DNA from: an uncultured Erythrobacter sp.
Lineage (GTDB): Bacteria; Pseudomonadota; Alphaproteobacteria; Sphingomonadales; Sphingomonadaceae
Reading direction: 5' to 3'
Length of the DNA stretch: 64,000 nt
Assembly (NCBI GenBank): GCA_947500645.1
Contig: CANMSD010000001.1
Location: 1,178,001-1,242,000 of the forward strand
Below, piece after piece: positions 48,980-57,627 of this stretch; position 1 is the stretch's first letter; each line of letters begins with the position of its first letter. The notes beneath the pieces are model-generated. The model saw only the letters and a list, made by a program, of their open reading frames with translations. It ran no database searches and had not been told where the DNA came from. The position numbers and the translations under genes are program-made.

Positions 48980-49657
48980 ATGATCCTGCCAATTTCTGCG
49001 ATTACAGACGCTGAGACTCTCGACACAATCGCCAAGCAACTGGCGGCGCTGACATGGCAGGATGGCCGGACGACAGCGGGTGCGACCGCAAAGACGGTCA
49101 AAGACAATCAACAGGCCGTGATGCAGGACGAGGCGGGCCAGGCGCTGCGCCAGACCTTGCTCCCGGTGATCACACAGAACCCCGTTCTGCTGTCGGCTGC
49201 CCGCCCGCGCCGTTTCTCGCACTTCATGGTCAGCAAGACCGCCAATGGCGGGTGCTACGGCTCGCACGTCGACAATGCGATGATGGGCGCGGGTGACGCG
49301 CGGATGCGCAGCGACCTCTCCTTCACGCTCTTCCTGTCACCCCGCGAGAGCTACGAAGGCGGCGAGCTGGTGATCCACGGGACCGGCACGTCGCAGGAAG
49401 TCCCGGGAGAAATGGGCCAGCTGGTGCTTTATCCCTCAACCAGCATTCATGAGGTTCGCCCGGTTACTTCGGGCGAGCGGCATGTCTGTGTCGGCTGGAT
49501 CGAGAGCCTGATAGCCGACGGTGCGCAGCGCGAGATGCTGTTCGACCTCGACAATGTGCGCGCGACCCTGCGCGCCGATCCGAACACCGACCCGGGGCTG
49601 TCGCTGACACTCGACAAGAGCATCGCCAACCTGCTGCGGATGTGGGCCCGGCCTTAG
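48980..49657 (+). CDS. Fe2+/2-oxoglutarate dioxygenase, PKHD-type (PiuC-like)
   Basis: MILPISAITDAETLDTIAKQLAALTWQDGRTTAG, YGSHVDNAMM...RSDLSFTLFLSPRESYEGGELVI, LVLYPSTSIHEVRPVTSGER. Confidence 0.92.
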   Translation: MILPISAITDAETLDTIAKQLAALTWQDGRTTAGATAKTVKDNQQAVMQDEAGQALRQTLLPVITQNPVLLSAARPRRFSHFMVSKTANGGCYGSHVDNAMMGAGDARMRSDLSFTLFLSPRESYEGGELVIHGTGTSQEVPGEMGQLVLYPSTSIHEVRPVTSGERHVCVGWIESLIADGAQREMLFDLDNVRATLRADPNTDPGLSLTLDKSIANLLRMWARP

Positions 49658-49683
49658 ACGAACGCGTTCACGACGCCGCTACC

Positions 49684-50739
49684 CTAGTTCCAGCCTGCGC
49701 GATCGAAAATCCGCACCGCTTCAGCTTGACCCTTGCCAATCTCCGCCGCGTTGATCGTGTCGGGATTGAACCTGCCCAGGCTTTCCACCGCAGATGAGGC
49801 CTCGACGCTCGCGACCGCCGGATACTCGTTATTGCCGTTGGCGAAATATCGCTGCGCCTGCTCTTCGGTCAGATATTCGAGGAAACGGATCGCATTCTCG
49901 CGGTTCGGTGCATTAACAAGCACGCCCGCTCCGCTGATGTTGATGTGGGTGCCGGTCGTTTCCTGATTAGGGAAGATCACACCGATTGCATCGAGCAGTT
50001 CAGGGTTCTCCGCTCCCTCCGCAGCGTAGCGCGCGAGGTAATAGGAATTGACGATCGAGATGCGGCACTCACCCGAAGCGACCGCTTCGATATTGGCGGT
50101 ATCATTGCCCTGCGGCGGCCGCGCGAAGTTCGCGACGACGCCCCTCGCCCAAGCCTCCGCCGCATCCGAACCGCGATTGGCGATAATGCTGGAGAGCAGC
50201 GAGATATTGTAGATGTTCGAGGATGAGCGCACACAAATCGCTCCGCGCAAGGAAGGATCAGTGAGGTCTTCATAGCTCGCAAGGCCCGCTGGCTCGCCAG
50301 CCGCCTTGTTGTAGATGATCACCCGCGCGCGGGTCGAAAGACCGAACCAAAGACCATCTGGATGCCGCAGATATTCGGGCAGGCGCGCTTCGAGCAAATC
50401 GGAATCAACCGGCGAGAGAATGCCCGCCTCTTCTGCGCGCCACAGCCGTCCCGCATCGACGGTGACAAGCAAATCGGCAGGCGAAAACTCGCCTTCGCTC
50501 ACCACCCGCTCAATCAAGGCGTCGGCCCCGGCTTCGATCCTGTTGACACGAATGCCGGTTTCCTTGGTGAAGTCCTCATACAGCGCTAGATCGGTGTCAT
50601 AGTGCCGCGAGGAATAGAGATTCACCTCACCGGTGATCTCGACGCCTTCCGTGCCGCTCTCATCCGCTGCGGGTGAGCATGCCGCCAATACCCCAGCCAG
50701 AAACGCTGGGAGCGCACCACGCGCAATTGCCATCTTCAT
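49684..50739 (-). CDS. Iron(III) ABC transporter substrate-binding lipoprotein (start at MKMAIARG)
   Basis: LAGVLAACSPAADESG lipobox; VNLYSSRHYDTDLALYEDFTKETGIRVNRIEAGADALIERV typical FbpA/FutA. Confidence 0.92.
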   Translation of the reverse strand: MKMAIARGALPAFLAGVLAACSPAADESGTEGVEITGEVNLYSSRHYDTDLALYEDFTKETGIRVNRIEAGADALIERVVSEGEFSPADLLVTVDAGRLWRAEEAGILSPVDSDLLEARLPEYLRHPDGLWFGLSTRARVIIYNKAAGEPAGLASYEDLTDPSLRGAICVRSSSNIYNISLLSSIIANRGSDAAEAWARGVVANFARPPQGNDTANIEAVASGECRISIVNSYYLARYAAEGAENPELLDAIGVIFPNQETTGTHINISGAGVLVNAPNRENAIRFLEYLTEEQAQRYFANGNNEYPAVASVEASSAVESLGRFNPDTINAAEIGKGQAEAVRIFDRAGWN

Positions 50740-50767
50740 AATCGATCCTTGAAATATCTTATTGCGA

Positions 50768-50785
50768 GTGATTAGCATTATTATT
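50768..50785. promoter_or_regulatory. Candidate Fur box upstream of the iron-binding lipoprotein gene
   Basis: GTGATTAGCATTATTATT resembles GATAATGATAATCATTATC hexamer arrays. Confidence 0.45.
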
Positions 50786-50837
50786 TTTGATTGCAAGCTG
50801 GATAGATAGCCCACTCATGATGTCGCTTGAGAACAAA

Positions 50838-51887
50838 CTATTCTGGCGTCGGGGCGGTCGGAAATGCGAGAATGCTGGACCTACGCGGTTTCGCCTCGAC
50901 CCGCTGGTCGATCGCAAAACCGCTCGCATCCGACAATTCCACTTGCAATTCGTTGCCGCCATCATTGGCGAGCACCAGTTGCTCCAGTGCGCCTTTGCGC
51001 CGTATATCGCGCACCACCAACGCATCGGAACCAGCCGCGTCAGCCAGCTCGAATCCATCCGCTCGCAACAGCAATTCGAGATATAAACTATCCGGCGGAT
51101 CGCCCGCCAGAGCTTCCAGCGGCCACAATCCGAACTCGGTCTTGAGGCCGCTCTCAACCCGCTCCGCGGCGATCACCTGAGCGCCTCCGAACATCGCCCC
51201 GACAGAGGCGCTGCCTGGCGTGTGATACAGATCATGCGGCGTGCCGAACTGCGCGATTTCGCCGCGATCCATCACCGCAATCCGGTCTCCGATATCGAGC
51301 GCTTCTTCCGGGTCATGGGTCACGAGGATCACCGTCGCCCCGCGTGCTTTGAGCAGAGCGCGACATTCGCGCCGAAGGCTACGCCGCAGCACGATATCGA
51401 CGCTCGCAAAGGGCTCATCCATCAGCAGCACTTGCGGCTCCGGAGCCATCGCGCGCGCCAGGGCGGCGCGCTGTTGCTGCCCTCCGGAAAGCTGATGTGG
51501 ATAGCGCCCGCCCAGCCCGGCAAGCCCGACCCGCTCAAGCCATTCTTCGATCACCTGATCGCGTCCTGCCCCCTTCGGCAGGCCAAAGGCGACATTCTGC
51601 GCAATCGTTATATGCGGAAACAATGCGCCGTCCTGAAACACCAGCCCAACCGGACGCTTTTCCGGAGGCGGCGACGCGCTCTCATCGGCCAGCAATTGCT
51701 CTCCGATATGGATGCTGCCGTGCTGTACCGGGATCAATCCAGCGGTGAGATTTAGCAATGTGGACTTGCCACAGCCCGACGATCCAAGCAGACACGTGAT
51801 CTCTCCTTGGGGCGCTGTGAAGCTGATGTCTTTTAACGCCCTGTTGTGACCGTAAGCATGGGCGATATGGCGAAATTCGAGGCTCAA
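50838..51887 (-). CDS. Iron(III) ABC transporter ATP-binding protein (FbpC-like)
   Basis: 349 aa; LLGSSGCGKSTLLNLTAGLIP, LSGGQQQRAALARAMAPEPQVLLMDEP. Confidence 0.93.
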   Translation of the reverse strand: MSLEFRHIAHAYGHNRALKDISFTAPQGEITCLLGSSGCGKSTLLNLTAGLIPVQHGSIHIGEQLLADESASPPPEKRPVGLVFQDGALFPHITIAQNVAFGLPKGAGRDQVIEEWLERVGLAGLGGRYPHQLSGGQQQRAALARAMAPEPQVLLMDEPFASVDIVLRRSLRRECRALLKARGATVILVTHDPEEALDIGDRIAVMDRGEIAQFGTPHDLYHTPGSASVGAMFGGAQVIAAERVESGLKTEFGLWPLEALAGDPPDSLYLELLLRADGFELADAAGSDALVVRDIRRKGALEQLVLANDGGNELQVELSDASGFAIDQRVEAKPRRSSILAFPTAPTPE

Positions 51888-51907
51888 ATCTCAGTTCCGG
51901 GCCAATT

Positions 51908-53596
51908 GTGTTGAGCCGCCTTAGGCTCAATGCTCTGCCGCGCGCAACCGCGAAGCGCGATGGCAACGCGTTCGTCGCGAGCGCATCCGGCGTCGACCGC
52001 TGGACTGTGGCGGCATGGGTGATCGCAGCGCTGGCAGCGATCCCGATTGTCACTATCCTCGTCTCGGCGCCGAGCGGGGGGATGGAAACGCTCGCCGAGC
52101 TGGCGAGCAGCATCTTGCCGCAATATCTGATCAACACCAGCGTCCTGATGCTGCTGACCGGATTGATCGCTGGAGTGCTCGGCGTCGGAACCGCATGGCT
52201 GGTCAGCGCAGCGCGCTTCCCCGGGCGCAAAGCACTGGCTTGGGCGCTCGTCCTACCGCTCGCAGTCCCAGCCTATATTGCCGCCTATATTTACGCCGAT
52301 CTGCTTAGCGTTACCGGCCCCGTGCAAGAAGGCCTGCGCGCAGTGACAGGCTGGCGGATCGGCGCATATAACTTTCCGCAAGTCCGCTCTCTACCCGGCG
52401 CGGCGCTTATCCTCGGCCTCGTGCTTTATCCTTACGTCTACCTGCTCTCCCGCGCCGCTTTCGCCGCGCAAAGCCTGGGACAGTTTCAGGCCGCGCGCAG
52501 CCTAGGTGCAACCCCAATGCGCGCCTTCACCCGCATTGCCCTGCCCGCCGCGCGTCCGGCCATTGCGGGCGGGCTGGCGCTGGTCCTGATGGAGACGCTC
52601 GCAGATTTCGGCGTCGCGGAATATTTCGCCATCCCCACCTTCAGCACCGGGATTTTTCGAAGCTGGCTGGCGATGGGCGACAAGCAATTGGCGCTGAAGC
52701 TGGCCGCCTTCATGCTGCTCTTCGTAATCGCGCTGGTCGCGCTGGAGGCATCGAGCCGGCGCGGGCGAACCGACAGCAAGGACGGCGTGAGAGGCGCAGA
52801 TACGCTGATTACACTCACGCCTTTGCAGCAAGGCTTCGCGACAATTGCCTGCACGCTTCCGGTACTGCTCGGCTTTGCAATTCCGGCGCTGCACCTCGGC
52901 CTGCTCGCGCTCGATATCGGCGATCAGCGTAGCACGGCGGAGCTGTGGGACTACACACGCAGCAGCCTGTGGTTGGGCCTTTCCGCAGCAATCGTCTGCG
53001 TCATCGCCGCGCTCTTGCTGGCCTTTGCTCAGCGGCGCTCGACCAGCCGGACAACCCGCATCGCGATCCGCCTGGCGACGCTCGGCTATGCCCTGCCCGG
53101 AGCGTTGCTGGCGGTGGGTCTGCTCGCCCCGCTCGGCGTGTTCGACCAGGCGATTACCCGCTTTTCGCGCGACACCTTCGGCTTTGATCACGGGCTGTTG
53201 TTGGCGGGGACCAGCGCGATCCTCATCTACGCCCTGGCAGTGCGGTTCCTGACGGTTGCGTTTAATTCGGTCAGCGGCGGATTTGCAAAAGTGCCCCCGT
53301 CGCTCGATGCCGCCGCACGGTCCCTGGGGGCGAGTCCCGGGGCGATCATGCGCCGCATCCATATTCCGCTGCTTACGCCTAGTATCGCCGCAGCCGCCGC
53401 GCTCGTTTTCATAGATACTCTGCGAGAGCTGCCCGCGACTCTGATCCTGAGGCCCTTCAACCTGGAGACGCTGGCGACGCGTGTGTACCGGCTCGCGAGC
53501 GATGAGAAACTGGCCGAGGCATCGACCGCCAGTCTGATCATCCTTGCCGCAGGCTTGCTCCCAGTCCTGCTGCTCAATCGCGCCGCCAAACACTGA
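51908..53596 (+). CDS. Iron(III) ABC transporter permease (FbpB-like, fused tandem permease domains; GTG start)
   Basis: 562 aa polytopic; two EAA-type loops (AARSLGATPMRAFTRIALPAARPAIAGG and AARSLGASPGAIMRRIHIPLLTPSIAA). Confidence 0.92.
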   Translation: MLSRLRLNALPRATAKRDGNAFVASASGVDRWTVAAWVIAALAAIPIVTILVSAPSGGMETLAELASSILPQYLINTSVLMLLTGLIAGVLGVGTAWLVSAARFPGRKALAWALVLPLAVPAYIAAYIYADLLSVTGPVQEGLRAVTGWRIGAYNFPQVRSLPGAALILGLVLYPYVYLLSRAAFAAQSLGQFQAARSLGATPMRAFTRIALPAARPAIAGGLALVLMETLADFGVAEYFAIPTFSTGIFRSWLAMGDKQLALKLAAFMLLFVIALVALEASSRRGRTDSKDGVRGADTLITLTPLQQGFATIACTLPVLLGFAIPALHLGLLALDIGDQRSTAELWDYTRSSLWLGLSAAIVCVIAALLLAFAQRRSTSRTTRIAIRLATLGYALPGALLAVGLLAPLGVFDQAITRFSRDTFGFDHGLLLAGTSAILIYALAVRFLTVAFNSVSGGFAKVPPSLDAAARSLGASPGAIMRRIHIPLLTPSIAAAAALVFIDTLRELPATLILRPFNLETLATRVYRLASDEKLAEASTASLIILAAGLLPVLLLNRAAKH

Positions 53597-53618
53597 CTAG
53601 TCGGGCGGCCGTCAAAAC

Positions 53619-53636
53619 TGTCAGGTGAAATGGTCA
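53619..53636 (+). promoter_or_regulatory. Degenerate PpsR/CrtJ-like box upstream of bchI
   Basis: TGT-CAGGTGAAATGG-TCA: TGT-N12-ACA with one mismatch. Confidence 0.3.
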
Positions 53637-53681
53637 CTTTGACTTGTCCAAGGCGCTCGCCTCGTCCACAAAGCCATTCAT

Positions 53682-54683
53682 ATGGCACGGTTTCCGTTCT
53701 CCGCCATCGTCGGGCAAGACGAAATGAAGCAGGCGCTGCTGATCGCGGCGATAGAGCCAGCCATCGGCGGGGTCATGGTGTTCGGCGATCGCGGGACGGG
53801 CAAGTCCACCGCCGCACGCGCGCTTGCCAGCCTGCTGCCGCCGATCTCGGCGGTGGAGGATTGCCGATATGGCTGCGTCGCAGAGGAACGTGGCACATGC
53901 CCTGACCCGTGCAGTTCGAAGCGTATTCGCAAACGCCCCGTGCCCTTCGTCGACCTGCCGCTCGGCGCGACCGAAGACCGGGTGATTGGCGCGCTCGATC
54001 TGGAAAAGGCATTGCGCGCGGGCGAGAAATCTTTCGAACCCGGCTTGCTGGCAAAGGCGCATCGCGGGTTTCTCTATATCGACGAGATCAACCTGCTCGA
54101 AGATCATCTGGTCGACCTGCTGCTCGATGTCGCGGCGTCGGGGGAGAACGTCGTAGAGCGCGAAGGCCTCTCGGTCCGCCACCGCGCCAAATTCGTGCTG
54201 ATCGGCAGCGGCAATCCCGAAGAAGGAGAGTTGCGTCCGCAATTGCTCGACCGCTTCGGTCTTTCGGTCGAGGTGCGCACACCAACCGAAATCGATCAGC
54301 GCGTCGAAATCATGCGGCGGTGCGGAGAGCAGGAGCGTGATCCGGCGGCCTTTGCGGAAAGCTGGGCCAAGGAAGAGGTAAAAATTCTGCGTCAGGTCGC
54401 GCGCGGCAAGACCAAGCTTGCGAAGTTGGAAACGCCCGATGCGATCATGCAGGACGCGGCGGAATTGTGCCTCGCCGTGGGTGCAGATGGGCTGCGCGGG
54501 GAGCTGACTCTGATGCGGGCGGCGCGGGCGCAGGCGGCATTGGCGGGTGCGAAGACCGTGCGTCGCGAGCATCTTATCGCTGTCGCCCCGTCGGCCTTGC
54601 GCCACAGATTGCGGCGCGACGTGCTCGACGAAACCGGCTCAACTGTGCGCATCGCCCGCGCGATTGACGAACTGTTCGGATGA
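53682..54683 (+). CDS. bchI: Magnesium chelatase ATPase subunit I
   Basis: 333 aa; FPFSAIVGQDEMKQALLIAAIEPAIGGVMVFGDRGTGKSTAARALASLLP, GFLYIDEINLLEDHLVDLLLDVAASGENVVEREG. Confidence 0.97.
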   Translation: MARFPFSAIVGQDEMKQALLIAAIEPAIGGVMVFGDRGTGKSTAARALASLLPPISAVEDCRYGCVAEERGTCPDPCSSKRIRKRPVPFVDLPLGATEDRVIGALDLEKALRAGEKSFEPGLLAKAHRGFLYIDEINLLEDHLVDLLLDVAASGENVVEREGLSVRHRAKFVLIGSGNPEEGELRPQLLDRFGLSVEVRTPTEIDQRVEIMRRCGEQERDPAAFAESWAKEEVKILRQVARGKTKLAKLETPDAIMQDAAELCLAVGADGLRGELTLMRAARAQAALAGAKTVRREHLIAVAPSALRHRLRRDVLDETGSTVRIARAIDELFG

Positions 54684-56398
54684 CCGGCGCCGCGTCGGCC
54701 AGCGATCCTGCTGCGGACGCGCTGCTTGCGGCTCGGCTGCTCCTGACTTCCCCCGGCACGCTTGGCGGCATCCGCCTGCGCGGTGCTGGCCCGGCTCGGG
54801 AGACGGTGATTGCTGCGATGCGCAACGCCGGGGTGAAAATGCGCCGCGTACCCAGCCATGTCGATGATGAGCGCCTGCTTGGCGGCGTCGACATTGCAGC
54901 CAGCCTCGCCTCTGGCCGCGCGGTGTATCAGACCGGCATTTTGACCGAAGCGGCCCGCGATGAGGCGATCCTGCTGATCCCAATGGCGGAGCGGATGTCG
55001 GATGCATTGGCCGGGCGATTGATACAGGCCATGGAGGACGATGCTTGCAAGCTTAGCTGGATCCTGCTCGATGACGGGATCGACCCGGAGGAAGAACCAC
55101 CCGCCTCCCTGCTCGAACGCACCGCGTTTCATTGTGATCTGTCTCAGGCCGAACATGCCGATGCGGCCGCCCTCCCCAATACAGGTGCCGCGATGGATAC
55201 GAGCCAGACCGCTCCGCTCGATAGAGAAGCGCTGACTGCACTCGCCAACACCGCCGCCGCGCTGGGCATACACGGCCTGCGCCCGCTGATCTTCGCGCAA
55301 GGGGCCGCATGTGCGCATGCCGCCTTGCATCAGCGCTCAAACTGCACCGAAGAAGATTTGAGAGTAGCGGTCCGCCTCGTGCTTGCGCCCCGAGCCACAC
55401 AGATACCCCAACTGGAGGAAGACGCGCCCGAGCCTCCCCCGCCCGCCGAGAACAGCTCGCCCGATCAGGAACCAACCGATAATTCCAATCCCGGCGAGCG
55501 AGCGCTCGAAGACGTGCTGGTCGAGGCCGTTCAGGCGGCAATCCCGGCGGACCTCCTCGCCCAACTTTCCGGCGGCAAGGTCAGACGACAGGCGCAAAGC
55601 AGCGGAGCGGGGCAGAAGCGCAAATCGGCGCTACGCGGAAAACCACTTGGCACTCGCCCCGGCCTTCCGCGCGGCGGTGCGCGCCTTGCCCTGATCGATA
55701 GCCTGCGCGCTGCCGTGCCGTGGCAGCCTTTGCGAAGGCGCGAACTCGCCGGAGATACCCAGACCCATCAGATCATCATGCGCAAGGAAGACCTGCGAGT
55801 GAAACGCTTTGAGGAGCGGATGGGCCGCGTCACGATCTTCTGCGTCGATGCGTCTGGCTCGGCCGCAGCTGCGCGGCTGGCCGAGGCCAAGGGCGCGGTC
55901 GAGCTGATGCTGGCGCAGGTCTATGTCACCCGCAGCGAAGTGGCGCTGATCGCCTTTCGCAGCGAAGGCGCTGAACTGCTGCTGCCGCCCACTCGCTCAC
56001 TCACCCGTGCACGCCGCGCCTTGGCTGAATTGCCCGGCGGTGGCGGAACCCCGCTCGCCAGCGGGCTCAACATGGCGCGCGATCTGGCCGATATGATCGC
56101 CGCGCGTGGTCGCACGCCCAGCCTCGTCATCCTGACCGATGGGCGCGGCAATATCGCCGCCGATGGCTCACCCGGACGCAAACAGGCGGCCGAAGACGCA
56201 GAAGCTGCTGCGAAAGCGATCCACCGCGCGGGACATGAGGCTTTGGTGATCGACATAGCTGCCCGCCCCGGCCCGCATGCACCCGAACTTGCGACCAGTA
56301 TGGGTGCACGCTTCCTCGCCCTGCCGATGGCCGATGCAAAGATGCTGCATGCGGCCGTTGCCGCCGCAACCTCGCACACCAGCCAAGCCGCAGCATGA
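54680..56398 (+). CDS. bchD: Magnesium chelatase subunit D
   Basis: 572 aa; C-terminal VWA domain IFCVDASGSAAAARLAEAKGAVELMLAQVYVTRSEVALIAFRSEGAELLLPPTRSLTRARRALAELPGGGGTPLA. Confidence 0.96.
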   Translation: MTGAASASDPAADALLAARLLLTSPGTLGGIRLRGAGPARETVIAAMRNAGVKMRRVPSHVDDERLLGGVDIAASLASGRAVYQTGILTEAARDEAILLIPMAERMSDALAGRLIQAMEDDACKLSWILLDDGIDPEEEPPASLLERTAFHCDLSQAEHADAAALPNTGAAMDTSQTAPLDREALTALANTAAALGIHGLRPLIFAQGAACAHAALHQRSNCTEEDLRVAVRLVLAPRATQIPQLEEDAPEPPPPAENSSPDQEPTDNSNPGERALEDVLVEAVQAAIPADLLAQLSGGKVRRQAQSSGAGQKRKSALRGKPLGTRPGLPRGGARLALIDSLRAAVPWQPLRRRELAGDTQTHQIIMRKEDLRVKRFEERMGRVTIFCVDASGSAAAARLAEAKGAVELMLAQVYVTRSEVALIAFRSEGAELLLPPTRSLTRARRALAELPGGGGTPLASGLNMARDLADMIAARGRTPSLVILTDGRGNIAADGSPGRKQAAEDAEAAAKAIHRAGHEALVIDIAARPGPHAPELATSMGARFLALPMADAKMLHAAVAAATSHTSQAAA

Positions 56399-57285
56399 GC
56401 CGCCCGCTCGATTGGCAGCGAGAAGGCCTGATCTGGCCGCATCGCGAGGCCAGTGAATTCGAGCGAGTTGGTCACACAAATTGGCATGTTCAGAGCATGG
56501 GCGAAGGGCCACCAATCCTGTTGCTGCATGGCACGGGCGCATCGTGCCATTCCTGGCGCGACGTCATGCCGCCACTGGCCGAGCGCTTCACTGTGATCGC
56601 GCCCGACCTGCCGCGCCACGCCTTCACCACTGGCCATCCGCCAGAGGCAATGTCGCTGCCCGCCATGGCGCGAGCGCTTGGCCAATTGCTCGATACGCTT
56701 GAGGTCGAACCTGCGATGATCGTCGGCCATTCAGCAGGCGCAGCGCTCGCCTTGCAAATGGCGCTGGATCGCAGACTGAAGGTGCCGATTGCCGGTTTCA
56801 ACGCAGCTCTTCGCCCCTTCCCGGGCCTCGCGGCGCAGCTCTTTCCCGCCTTCGCCAAACTGCTGTTCGTCAACCCGCTGGTGCCGCGACTTTTTTCCAA
56901 GAGTGTCTCGCGGCGCGAGGATGCAGAGAAATTTCTAACCCGCGCAACCAACTCACGCATCGATGACGCTGGCATGCAATGCTACGCGACGCTGTTCGCC
57001 AACAGTCGCCATACGAAAGGCGCGCTGGCGATGATGGCCAATTGGGATTTGCCCGCGCTGCAATCGCGCCTGCCGACAGTCACCAATCCGGTGTTGCTGG
57101 TGCATTCGGCGCGCGACAAGGCCGTGCCGGTTAGCGCCGCGCGCGAAGCAGCAGAAGTTCTACCCAATGCTCAGTTGGAAGAGCTGCCGGCGCTAGGCCA
57201 TCTGGCGCATGAGGAAGACCCGAGAAACGCCGCACGCCTGATTACAGCCTTTGCTGACCTTCATGCTGCGGGCAGAGAGCGGTAA
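56395..57285 (+). CDS. bchO: BchO alpha/beta hydrolase (putative Mg-chelatase accessory)
   Basis: 296 aa; ILLLHGTGASCHSWRDVMPPL, IVGHSAGAALALQMALD; follows bchD. Confidence 0.92.
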   Translation: MSRPLDWQREGLIWPHREASEFERVGHTNWHVQSMGEGPPILLLHGTGASCHSWRDVMPPLAERFTVIAPDLPRHAFTTGHPPEAMSLPAMARALGQLLDTLEVEPAMIVGHSAGAALALQMALDRRLKVPIAGFNAALRPFPGLAAQLFPAFAKLLFVNPLVPRLFSKSVSRREDAEKFLTRATNSRIDDAGMQCYATLFANSRHTKGALAMMANWDLPALQSRLPTVTNPVLLVHSARDKAVPVSAAREAAEVLPNAQLEELPALGHLAHEEDPRNAARLITAFADLHAAGRER

Positions 57286-57296
57286 GGAGGACGCGG

Positions 57297-57470
57297 ATGG
57301 AGAGCCACAATTTCGGGTGGATTGAAATCGTGTTCTTCTATGGCATCGCCCTCGGCTTTGCGGGTTGGCAATATTGGTCGGTCAGCAAATCGCTGGAAGA
57401 AGACCGCGCCAAACGACGCGCCAAGGAAGCGGAAGAAGCCGCTGCTGAGAGCGGGGAAGAAGAGACCTAA
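57297..57470 (+). CDS. Small single-TM protein in photosynthesis cluster (57 aa)
   Basis: MESHNFGWIEIVFFYGIALGFAGWQYWSVSKSLEEDRAKRRAKEAEEAAAESGEEET; AGGAGG 7 nt upstream of ATG; below the ORF-track length cutoff. Confidence 0.8.
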   Translation: MESHNFGWIEIVFFYGIALGFAGWQYWSVSKSLEEDRAKRRAKEAEEAAAESGEEET

Positions 57471-57481
57471 CACCAAGGCTC

Positions 57482-57627
57482 TAGGCCGTAACTACATTCA
57501 GATGATGATGTGACGAAAATGTTGGACTTGCGCGACCCGGAGCGCAGCGACCTTGTTGGTCGTGAGCACCGGAAGCGCGGAATTCCGCCATTTGCAGGCC
57601 ATCAGGGCTGAATGTAGTTACAGCCTA
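57482..57627. repeat. 20-bp inverted repeat pair (19/20) flanking ~106 bp
   Basis: TAGGCCGTAACTACATTCAG (57482-57501) vs CTGAATGTAGTTACAGCCTA (57608-57627). Confidence 0.9.

Noticed and set aside
52502-53593. 363-aa minus-strand ORF opposite the iron permease
   Set aside because: Polar, repetitive antisense translation; permease motifs on the plus strand are clear.
53634-54605. 323-aa minus-strand ORF opposite bchI
   Set aside because: Antisense of BchI.
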